From: Bacteroidales bacterium
Lineage (GTDB): Bacteria; Bacteroidota; Bacteroidia; Bacteroidales; VadinHA17
Length of the DNA stretch: 6,102 nt
Direction: 5' to 3'
Assembly: GCA_029935275.1 (NCBI GenBank)
Contig: JAOZKQ010000134.1
Coordinates: 1-6,102, forward strand
The translations under genes and the position numbers were made by a program. The notes beneath the pieces were generated by a model. That model searched no databases. It was not told the origin of the DNA and worked only from the letters and a program-made list of their open reading frames with translations. Of this stretch, positions 1 to 5,797 are shown piece after piece. Every line of letters begins with the position of its first letter. Positions within the stretch are counted from its first letter, which is position 1.

Positions 1-221
1 GGTGGAACAACAGGAAAGAAACAGGATGGGCCTGGAAAGTAAACATAAATGATATTGTTAAAGAGAACGGGAATGGTTCTATTTCAGTAAATCCTGATAT
101 AAAAAACCCAAATCGCAAAAGTGAGTTTGAATATCAGGAACCGTCAGTATTGATTTCTTCGATAGTTGAAAGGGAAAAGGAAATTTTAAAACTTATGGAA
201 GAAATAAAATCAGGAATATGA
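1..221 (+). CDS. hsdM: Type I restriction-modification DNA methylase subunit (HsdM), C-terminal end, 5' partial
   Basis: Reading from base 3, an open frame runs without a stop to TGA at 219-221, giving about 72 residues of a protein whose start lies left of the window. The fragment begins WNNRKETGWAWKVNINDI and continues with DIKNPNRKSEFEYQEP and a charged helical end (EREKEILKLMEEIKSGI). A K-V-N-I-x-D-I stretch followed by D-I-K-N-P-N and a terminal helix matches the tail of N6-adenine methylases of type I systems. The catalytic and SAM-binding motifs would lie upstream and cannot be seen. In the family, HsdM pairs with HsdS to form the modification enzyme and with HsdR to restrict. The assignment is supported by the hsdS gene downstream. 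The stop overlaps the next start by 4 bases (ATGA, 218-221), implying translational coupling. Confidence 0.8.
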   Translation, partial: WNNRKETGWAWKVNINDIVKENGNGSISVNPDIKNPNRKSEFEYQEPSVLISSIVEREKEILKLMEEIKSGI

Positions 222-1066
222 GTGACCAAAAAGATAATAAATTAGTAGTATTTCAAAACAAAAATATTCGTAGAATATGGCACGAAGAAGAGTGGTATTA
301 TTCTGTGGTCGATATAATTGAAGTACTTACTGATAGCCCGACACCAAGGCAATATTGGGGCAAAGTAAAAGATAGAGAATTTGCAAAACTTCAGTTGTCC
401 CCAATTTGGGTACAACTGAAATTACTCTCAAATGACGGCAAAAAATATAAAACAGATTGCGTAAATACAAAGGGGGCTTTTCGTTTAATTCAGTCTATTC
501 CATCTAAAAAGGCAGAACCTTTTAAACAATGGCTTGCCCAAGTTGGTAAAGAGCGCCTTGATGAAATAGAAAATCCGGAACTTGCCCAAGAGCGAATGAA
601 AGAAATATATGAGCAAAAGGGTTATCCAAAAGATTGGATTGATAAACGATTACGAGGAATTGCCATTCGCCAAAATTTAACAGATGAATGGAAAGAACGT
701 GGTATAAAAGAACATAGAGATTACGCCATTTTAACTGCTGAAATTTCAAAAGCAACTTTTGGAATGACACCAAGTGAATACAAAAAGTTTAAAAACTTGC
801 CTGCAAAGTCAAAAATAAACCTTAGGGACAATATGGATGATTTGGAGTTGATATTCACTATGCTTGGTGAAAGGGTTACAACAGAAATATCGCAAAATGA
901 AAAACCTGAAGGAATGTTTGAGAACAATAAAGTAGCCAAAAGAGGTGGAAAAGTTGCCGGAAATGCAAGAAAGAATACCGAGAAAGAAATTGGCAGAAGT
1001 ATAATTTCAGAAGAAAATTATCTTCAGGAAAATTCAAAAAAATCTTTGCCAAATAATAAAAAATGA
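218..1066 (+). CDS. BRO-N domain protein (phage antirepressor / DinD-like) inside the type I R-M operon
   Basis: A 282-residue protein. Residues about 8-115 resemble the BRO-N domain: a short beta segment (KLVVFQNKNIRRIWHEEEWY), then the helix VVDIIEVLTDSPTPRQYWGKV, and the strand/helix TKGAFRLIQSIPSKKAEPFKQW. Residues about 145-225 form a helical domain (RLRGIAIRQNLTDEWKERG, then AILTAEISKATFGMTPSEY) like that of DinD-type and BRO proteins found beside type I systems. A GGKVAGNARK segment lies at 243-252. The length is normal for the group and nothing looks broken. BRO-N is a DNA-binding domain in phage antirepressors and baculovirus BRO proteins. A regulatory role here (controlling the R-M genes, or a damage or phage response) is inference from position. 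ATG at 218 is chosen because it overlaps the hsdM stop by 4 bases. No signal peptide or membrane segment is seen. Confidence 0.85.
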   Translation: MSDQKDNKLVVFQNKNIRRIWHEEEWYYSVVDIIEVLTDSPTPRQYWGKVKDREFAKLQLSPIWVQLKLLSNDGKKYKTDCVNTKGAFRLIQSIPSKKAEPFKQWLAQVGKERLDEIENPELAQERMKEIYEQKGYPKDWIDKRLRGIAIRQNLTDEWKERGIKEHRDYAILTAEISKATFGMTPSEYKKFKNLPAKSKINLRDNMDDLELIFTMLGERVTTEISQNEKPEGMFENNKVAKRGGKVAGNARKNTEKEIGRSIISEENYLQENSKKSLPNNKK

Positions 1067-1194
1067 TGAGGAAAAACTTGATGGTACTTTCTCAATTTCC
1101 AGTTACCGAGGATTACCTGACAACTGATAAACAAGACCAAAATTATATTTCCGACTTCGATAAGGCTGTTAAACAACTAAAAAAGAAGTCTTGA
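1063..1194 (+). CDS. Possible 43-residue ORF between the BRO-N gene and hsdS, unknown function
   Basis: An ORF from ATG 1063 to TGA 1192-1194 encodes 43 residues starting MMRKNLMVLSQFPVTEDYL and ending in the charged helix-like segment SDFDKAVKQLKKKS. I do not recognise it. Its start overlaps the BRO-N stop by 4 bases (ATGA), and its stop overlaps the TTG start of hsdS by 4 bases (TTGA), the same junction type as hsdM/BRO-N. That, and the fact that it fills the gap almost exactly, is the main argument that it is translated. Against it: it is short, there is no clear ribosome binding site, and the neighbouring frame over 1047-1124 also reads plausibly (IIKNDEEKLDGTFS, then SSYRGLPDN before a stop). 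The region could therefore be a frameshifted remnant of a longer small gene. It could encode a small accessory protein or act only as a coupling leader for hsdS. Confidence 0.4.
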   Translation: MMRKNLMVLSQFPVTEDYLTTDKQDQNYISDFDKAVKQLKKKS

Positions 1195-1961
1195 TAAAGA
1201 AGAGTTGGAAGAAATATAAGATTGAGCAACTAATAATTCCGGTAAAGGAATCTGTAGATATTGATATTAATGAAAAATACAAGCAAGTAAAAGTAAGACT
1301 TGACCATAAAGGTGTTGAATTAAGAAAAATAATAAAAGGTGCCGAAATAGGTTCTAAACAATATTTAGCTAAAGAAGGTCAGTTTATTATTTCCAAAATT
1401 GATGCGAGAAATCGGGCAATGGGGATAATACCTTATGAATTAAACAATGCAATTGTAACTAATGATTTTCCCTTATTTGAATTCTCAGAATTAGTTGACA
1501 AATACTTTTTTGATTATTATTCAAAAATACCTTTGTTTGATAAAGTTATTAAGAGTGCAAGTGAAGGAACTACAAACAGAAGAAGACTTAAATTAGACAA
1601 ATTTTACAATCTTGAAAAGCTACCACAACTACCCGAACAAAAACGAATAGTCAAAATAATAAAATCGGTTGAGGCAAAACAGCGAATAATTAATGAATTG
1701 AATGAGGAACAAGAAAGAGACGTTAAAAGCTTTTTGTTCAGTTACTTTGAAGACTTAAAAGAAAAATATTTTACAAAACCACTATCGAAAGCCATAGAAA
1801 TCGACATAGATGCAGAAGAAGTAAATTCAACAAGTGGTAAATTAAATTGCCGAGATAGTAGTAAATTCAAGGCCTGTAGCCCGCATCAAGTTCGTCATAA
1901 TTTGAAAGAAAATAGCTCCGAAAACGCATCTAAAACATACCACCACAGCCATGAACAATAA
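1191..1961 (+). CDS. hsdS: Type I restriction specificity subunit (HsdS), truncated after the first target-recognition domain
   Basis: A 256-residue ORF. Residues about 1-145 look like an HsdS target-recognition domain of the KYKQVKVRLDHKGV / IDARNRAMGIIPYELNNAIVTNDF type, with the SEGTTNRRR segment near 124-132. Residues about 146-195 form the conserved helical spacer (LPEQKRIVKIIKSVEAKQ). Residues about 196-214 (KPLSKAIEIDIDAEEV) look like the start of a second recognition domain, but the sequence then changes to an unrelated polar tail (GKLNCRDSSKFKAC to SHEQ). Full-length HsdS proteins are usually about 400 residues, so the second domain and final helix are missing. TTG at 1191 is chosen because the N-terminus KKSWKKYK fits the family and the start overlaps the upstream stop (TTGA). 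The protein would direct sequence recognition for HsdM/HsdR. Half-size HsdS proteins can act as dimers in some known systems (EcoDXXI, EcoR124I derivatives), so activity is possible, but decay through recombination is at least as likely. Confidence 0.8.
   Translation: MIKKSWKKYKIEQLIIPVKESVDIDINEKYKQVKVRLDHKGVELRKIIKGAEIGSKQYLAKEGQFIISKIDARNRAMGIIPYELNNAIVTNDFPLFEFSELVDKYFFDYYSKIPLFDKVIKSASEGTTNRRRLKLDKFYNLEKLPQLPEQKRIVKIIKSVEAKQRIINELNEEQERDVKSFLFSYFEDLKEKYFTKPLSKAIEIDIDAEEVNSTSGKLNCRDSSKFKACSPHQVRHNLKENSSENASKTYHHSHEQ
1821..1870 (+). repeat. Short direct repeats GTAAATT(C/A)AA at the hsdS breakpoint
   Basis: GTAAATTCAA occurs exactly at 1821-1830 and again at 1861-1870, 40 bases apart, with a partial third copy (GTAAATTAAA) at 1837-1846. 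The first copy sits at the point where HsdS homology ends and the others lie in the unrelated tail. They could mark slippage or a recombination scar. The repeats are short and AT-rich, so chance is a real alternative. Confidence 0.4.
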
Positions 1962-3285
1962 AAAGGCTCTTATTATAACTTATTACTGGCCACCTGCTGG
2001 GGGAGCAGGAGTGCAGCGCTGGTTAAAGTTTGCAAAATATTTGCCTGAATTTGGCTGGGACCCGGTTATCTATACTGTTGAAAATGGCGAGTTTCCTGTA
2101 TTGGATCATTCCCTGGAAAAGGAAATACCCAATTCTGTTAGTGTCATTCGAAAAAAAATCATTGAGCCATATAGCTGGTATAAAAAATTTATCGGGCAGA
2201 AAAAGGAAGAAAAAATTAATGCAGGTTTTCTGGCCGGAAAAGAGAAGTCCGAAAAAAAAGAAGATATCGCAAAATGGATACGGGGAAACCTCTTTATACC
2301 CGATGCACGGAAATTCTGGATCAGACCTTCCGTAAAATATCTTTTAGCATATTTGAAAAATAATCCGGTTGATATCATTATTTCTACCGGCCCGCCCCAT
2401 AGTATGCACCTGATTGCAATGGGGCTGAAAAAGAAAACAAAAATACCCTGGATTGCAGATTTCAGGGACCCATGGACAAAAATAGATTTTTATAACGAAC
2501 TGAAACTCTCCGGATGGGCAGACCGGAAACACCATCGACTGGAAAAACAAGTAGTACAATCAGCAGATGTTGTACTTTCTATTAACCAAATGATGAGGGA
2601 TGATTATGAAAATATGGACGCAAAACAATCGCTCTATCTGCCTAATGGTTTTGATCCTGCTGATTTTCCCCAAAATATAAACATAGAAAAAGGCTCAAAA
2701 TTCCGAATTGTATATATAGGCTCTATAAATCAGGACCGCAATCCTGAGTTTTTCTGGAAAATAATTAAAGATCTGACAGACCAGAATCCCTCATTTGCCA
2801 ATGATTTAGAGATTGAACTCATAGGAAAAACAGATTATAGTGTACATGACCTCATCGATAGCTATCAACTTGAGTCCTATGTTACAATTACAGATTACCT
2901 GCCACACACAGATATTTTCCATGCCCAAAAACGGGCTTCCATTCTTCTGTTACTGATAAACCGTACTCCTCATGCTAAAGGGATTCTTACCGGAAAATTA
3001 TTTGAGTATCTGGCATCAGGGCGGCCAATTCTTGCTATTGGCCCTCCTGACGGAGAAGCAGCTATGATACTATCTGAAACAAAAACAGGCAAGACCATAG
3101 ACTATAACGATGAGGATGCACTTAAAAAAACAATACTTGAATATTACAATACCTTCCTTAAAAGAAATATGATAATTAATCCTGAAACCATTGATAAATA
3201 TACACGTAAAAACTTAACCAGGAAGTTATCTAATATCATGGAGAATATTTTATCAGTTTATAATAATAATACAACCAAGCTATGA
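1951..3285 (+). CDS. Glycosyltransferase, GT4-like (GT-B fold), surface polysaccharide synthesis
   Basis: A 444-residue protein predicted to move a sugar from a nucleotide-sugar donor to a lipid-linked glycan at the cytoplasmic face of the inner membrane. The N-terminal Rossmann half opens with MNNKKALIITYYWPPAGGAG and VQRWLKFAKYL, the usual start of Bacteroidetes GT4 enzymes with a glycine-rich acceptor loop. It continues with ISTGPPHSMH (144-153) and IADFRDPW (168-175). The C-terminal donor-binding half starts near 228 (LYLPNGFDPADFP), followed by FRIVYIGSINQDRNPEFFW (251-269) and GKLFEYLASGRPILAIGPPDGEA (348-370). In that last stretch E352 and E369 are candidates for the conserved acidic pair of the family. 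There is no signal peptide or clear membrane segment. Length is normal. Donor and acceptor cannot be deduced. The start is ATG 1951: MNNKKALIIT is a typical N-terminus and no longer in-frame start is sensible. It lies inside the end of the truncated hsdS (11-base overlap) and overlaps wecB by 4 bases at its 3' end. Confidence 0.88.
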   Translation: MNNKKALIITYYWPPAGGAGVQRWLKFAKYLPEFGWDPVIYTVENGEFPVLDHSLEKEIPNSVSVIRKKIIEPYSWYKKFIGQKKEEKINAGFLAGKEKSEKKEDIAKWIRGNLFIPDARKFWIRPSVKYLLAYLKNNPVDIIISTGPPHSMHLIAMGLKKKTKIPWIADFRDPWTKIDFYNELKLSGWADRKHHRLEKQVVQSADVVLSINQMMRDDYENMDAKQSLYLPNGFDPADFPQNINIEKGSKFRIVYIGSINQDRNPEFFWKIIKDLTDQNPSFANDLEIELIGKTDYSVHDLIDSYQLESYVTITDYLPHTDIFHAQKRASILLLLINRTPHAKGILTGKLFEYLASGRPILAIGPPDGEAAMILSETKTGKTIDYNDEDALKKTILEYYNTFLKRNMIINPETIDKYTRKNLTRKLSNIMENILSVYNNNTTKL

Positions 3286-4376
3286 GTAAAATAATATCAT
3301 TAGTAGGTGCCAGGCCTAATTTTGTAAAGATTGCCCCCCTGCATAAGGCCTTCAGGGAAATGAAGCCTGAAATCCAGCATAAAATTTGTCATACAGGGCA
3401 ACACTTTGATAAAAATATGTCCAAAATCTTTTTTGATGAGCTGGCATTGCCCCGTCCTGATTTTTACCTGGGTATTAGTGGGGGTTCCCATACTTCCCAG
3501 ACTGCTAGGATCATGCTCGAATTAGAAAAAGTGCTCTTAAGTGAAAAACCAGACATGTTGATTGTACCCGGCGATGTGAACTCAACTATGGCAGGCTCAC
3601 TGGTTGCAGCAAAATCAGGGATTCCACTTGCACATATTGAATCAGGGCTGCGGAGTTTTGACCGTGGTATGCCTGAGGAAATTAACAGAATGATAACAGA
3701 TACACTGGCCGACTATCTTTTTGTAAGTGAAAAGAGTGGAATAACAAATCTTAAAAAAGAAGGCATTGCAGATAACAAGGTGTTTTTTGTAGGTAATATT
3801 ATGATTGACAGTCTTGTACATTACCTTCCAATGGCAAATAAATCAACTATTCTTGATCGCATGAAATTAGAACCAGGTGGCTATTTACTGGGTACCTTTC
3901 ACCGCCCAAGCAATGTTGATAAGCCCGAACATTTACAAGGACTTTTTGAAATGCTTAACCACCTGGCAGCTGGGAAACCATTGGTTTTCCCTATCCACCC
4001 CCGAACAAGAAACAATATGAAATCATTTGGCTTACTGGAAAACCTAAATCCAAATATTCTGTTAACTGACCCAATCGGATATATAGACTTTCTGGCACTG
4101 ATCAAAAATGCAGAATTAGTAATTACCGACAGTGGAGGTATCCAGGAGGAAACCACTTTTCTTGGAATCCCCTGTGTTACCGTAAGGGATAATACCGAAC
4201 GGCCCATAACAGTGGAACTCGGAACCAATATCCTGGCCGGAACGAATTTCAAAGATGTTGAAAAAGAATGTTTTCAAATCCTGAATGGAACCAAAATGAC
4301 AGGAAAAGTTCCTGAGCTTTGGGATGGTAAAACAGCTGAAAGGATCGTCCGTATTCTTTCTGAAAAACTAATCTGA
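3282..4376 (+). CDS. wecB: UDP-N-acetylglucosamine 2-epimerase, non-hydrolysing
   Basis: A 364-residue protein, the usual length for this family, interconverting UDP-GlcNAc and UDP-ManNAc in the cytoplasm for surface glycan synthesis. Visible motifs in order: LVGARPNFVKIAPL (7-20), HTGQH (37-41), VPGDVNST (95-102), HIESGLRS (118-125), MPEEINR (130-136), TFHRPSNVD (205-213), PIHPRTR (237-243), TDSGGIQEE (282-290) and RDNTERP (302-308). By comparison with E. coli WecB the catalytic candidates are D98, E120, E132/E133 and H207, and all are present, so the enzyme should be active. The HRPSN form instead of HRxEN is a known variant. It starts inside the stop of the upstream glycosyltransferase (ATGA, 3282-3285), indicating one operon. 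No dehydrogenase (wecC type) is in the window, so whether ManNAc is oxidised to ManNAcA is unknown. A decayed copy of its 3' end lies at 5674-5739. Confidence 0.95.
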   Translation: MSKIISLVGARPNFVKIAPLHKAFREMKPEIQHKICHTGQHFDKNMSKIFFDELALPRPDFYLGISGGSHTSQTARIMLELEKVLLSEKPDMLIVPGDVNSTMAGSLVAAKSGIPLAHIESGLRSFDRGMPEEINRMITDTLADYLFVSEKSGITNLKKEGIADNKVFFVGNIMIDSLVHYLPMANKSTILDRMKLEPGGYLLGTFHRPSNVDKPEHLQGLFEMLNHLAAGKPLVFPIHPRTRNNMKSFGLLENLNPNILLTDPIGYIDFLALIKNAELVITDSGGIQEETTFLGIPCVTVRDNTERPITVELGTNILAGTNFKDVEKECFQILNGTKMTGKVPELWDGKTAERIVRILSEKLI

Positions 4377-4383
4377 AAGGAAT
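4318..4383 (+). repeat. wecB 3' end, intact copy of a 66-base direct duplication
   Basis: The last 56 coding bases, the stop and a few bases after it (TTTGGGATGG to AAAGGAAT) are repeated in the same orientation at 5674-5739. My base-by-base alignment gives 57 identities in 66 positions with no gaps, an offset of 1356 bases (divisible by three). Confidence 0.85.
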
Positions 4384-4393
4384 CCTAATAAGC

Positions 4394-4408
4394 ATATTAA
4401 TTTAATAT
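4394..4408. repeat. AT-rich palindrome between wecB and the second glycosyltransferase
   Basis: ATATTAA-T-TTAATAT is a perfect 7-base inverted repeat with a 1-base centre, followed by a T run to 4412, in the 42-base gap before the ATG at 4419. The loop is too small and the stem too AT-rich for a good intrinsic terminator. It could be part of a promoter or operator, but a Bacteroidetes TTTG / TAnnTTTG pair is not evident. Confidence 0.25.
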
Positions 4409-4418
4409 TTTTACAACT

Positions 4419-5582
4419 ATGAAGATATTAATGGTACTTGAACATGAATTCCCTCCGGATATCAGAGTTGAGAAAGAAGCATTATCATTGATTAATGCCG
4501 GCCATAAAGTCCACCTTGCTTGCTCATCTTCAAAACACAATCCACAGGATGAAAAATACAAGGGGATACATATCCACCGTAAATACATTTCTACCTTTAC
4601 ATATAAGTCAAGTATTGGTTGTCTTAATTTCCCTTTCTATTTCAACTTTTGGAGAAGTTTTACTAAGCGTTTACTTAATAAGTATTCATTTGATGTAATA
4701 CATATACATGACTTACCTCTGGCACAAGTTGGAATAGAAATCAAAGAAAAATATAACATACCTTTCATTTTAGATCTACACGAGAATTACCCTTCCTTAC
4801 TTGAAGAGGCACAGCATACGAAAACCTTTCTGGGGAATATTTTTTTTTCGTCTAAACAATGGCGAAGGTATGAAACAAATTGCACCAGGCAGGCAAACAT
4901 CGTTATAACAGTTGTAGAAGAAATGAAAAACCGGATTGAAAAACTGGGTATTTTTTCAGAAAAAATTTTTGTACTCGAAAATACTCCAGACCTAAAAGAT
5001 CATATTCCTGAACATTCAGAACCAAAAAACGATAAAATCCAGCTAATATATGTAGGCGGACTAAATATCCACCGTGGTCTTCAGATTATCATTCGTGGAT
5101 TAGCTTCTGTAATTCAAAAATACCCGTCTTTAATTCTTGACATATACGGTAGCGGCAGATATCAAATGATACTTCAGAAATTGGCTGATGAACATAAAGT
5201 AATTAAACACATCAATTTTCATGGATCTATCCGGCAGGAACATGTTTTCAAGATGATTTCCCATGCCAACATTGCCCTGGTACCACACCTTAAGTCCGAA
5301 CAAACCAACAACTCATCTCCCAACAAACTTTATCAATATCTATTAATGGGGAAATTTATCATTGCCAGCGATTGTGATTCTGTTTCAAGAGTGATCAAAG
5401 AAAGTCAATGTGGAAGCATCTATAAGCATGATTCCCCTGAAGATTTTTCTAAAAAACTGCTTGAAGCTCTGGATCAGGGGAAACATCTATCCCCATGTCT
5501 CCATGGAAAAGAATTATTGTATTCTAAATACAATTGGGAAAAGTCAGCAGAGACTCTTATTAAATTATATCACACTTTTTAA
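4419..5582 (+). CDS. Glycosyltransferase, GT4 family, second enzyme of the cluster
   Basis: A 387-residue GT-B-fold protein, normal length, predicted to act at the cytoplasmic membrane face. The N-terminal domain begins MKILMVLEHEFPPDIRVEKEA, a classic GT4 start, with INAGHKVHLAC (25-35), FDVIHIHDLP (91-100) and ILDLHENYPSL (117-127). The linker FVLENTPD (184-191) leads to the donor domain: IQLIYVGGLNIHRGL (207-221), LDIYGSG (240-246), INFHGSI (265-271) and SPNKLYQYLLMGKFIIASD (300-318). At the usual first position of the acidic E-x7-E pair it has Gln (Q306 in KLYQYL), a form I recall from a Bacteroidetes GT4 subgroup, so it need not mean loss of activity. Sequence similarity to the first glycosyltransferase is low, so it is not a recent duplicate. 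ATG 4419 is the first methionine of the typical N-terminus; no Shine-Dalgarno sequence is visible. It lies 42 bases after wecB and is flanked by the two copies of the wecB 3' end. Sugar specificity is unknown. Confidence 0.9.
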   Translation: MKILMVLEHEFPPDIRVEKEALSLINAGHKVHLACSSSKHNPQDEKYKGIHIHRKYISTFTYKSSIGCLNFPFYFNFWRSFTKRLLNKYSFDVIHIHDLPLAQVGIEIKEKYNIPFILDLHENYPSLLEEAQHTKTFLGNIFFSSKQWRRYETNCTRQANIVITVVEEMKNRIEKLGIFSEKIFVLENTPDLKDHIPEHSEPKNDKIQLIYVGGLNIHRGLQIIIRGLASVIQKYPSLILDIYGSGRYQMILQKLADEHKVIKHINFHGSIRQEHVFKMISHANIALVPHLKSEQTNNSSPNKLYQYLLMGKFIIASDCDSVSRVIKESQCGSIYKHDSPEDFSKKLLEALDQGKHLSPCLHGKELLYSKYNWEKSAETLIKLYHTF

Positions 5583-5797
5583 AAACATGCAAATCTTCAT
5601 CTAACTAAATCCCTTGCATTATTACTCCATACTTTTATAATTTCGAGCCATTAACCCCTCTTGAGTTTGATAGTTTGGAATGGTAAAACAACTGAAAGGA
5701 GGGTCAGGATTCTCTCTGAAAAACTAATCTAACAGGAATTTAAAATAACCAATCTGGAATTTGTAAATAAAGTCAAACCGACAAACAAATAATTAAA
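5583..5797. other. Intergenic stretch between convergent genes, holding a wecB tail remnant
   Basis: 215 bases separate the + strand glycosyltransferase from the - strand flippase gene. Bases 5674-5739 are the degenerate wecB 3' end described separately. The rest (5583-5673 and 5740-5797) has no ORF I would defend. ATGCAA/TTGCAT arms at about 5587-5592 and 5614-5619 are far apart. I see no GC-rich hairpin with a T run that would serve as a bidirectional terminator. Confidence 0.6.
5674..5739 (+). pseudogene. Remnant of a second UDP-GlcNAc 2-epimerase gene, 3' end only
   Basis: In the frame equivalent to wecB, bases 5676-5732 read WNGKTTERRVRILSEKLI followed by TAA, against WDGKTAERIVRILSEKLI followed by TGA at the end of the intact gene (15 of 18 residues identical). 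DNA identity is 57 of 66 over 5674-5739 and includes a few bases beyond the stop. Upstream of 5674 the resemblance ends abruptly: the frame reads through unrelated sequence to a stop at 5652-5654, so no functional product is expected. The divergence means this is either an old duplication or the leftover of a homologous wecB from a related cluster. It marks a recombination edge just outside the second glycosyltransferase. Confidence 0.8.

Noticed and set aside
721..939. 72-residue - strand ORF antisense to the BRO-N gene
   Set aside because: It lies wholly within a well-supported coding gene and shows no recognisable domain; the same applies to 522-773 on the - strand.
1821..1870. CRISPR-like or shufflon repeat array
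   Set aside because: Only two exact 10-base copies and one partial copy are present, unit spacing is irregular (16 and 24 bases), and the repeats are AT-rich.
2030..2335. 101-residue + strand ORF inside the first glycosyltransferase
   Set aside because: It overlaps clear GT4 motifs in another frame and has a composition typical of a shadow frame. Nearby - strand ORFs at 2106-2378 and 2344-2559 were rejected for the same reason.
3899..4252. 117-residue - strand ORF within wecB
   Set aside because: It is antisense to the most conserved part of the epimerase (HRPSNVD to RDNTERP), which fixes the true frame.
4394..4412. Intrinsic terminator after wecB
   Set aside because: The inverted repeat is all A/T with a one-base centre, so it cannot form a stable hairpin, and the next gene starts only a few bases later.
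5587..5619. ATGCAA/TTGCAT inverted repeat as terminator or RNA element
   Set aside because: The arms are six bases with about 21 bases between them and no T run follows; expected by chance.
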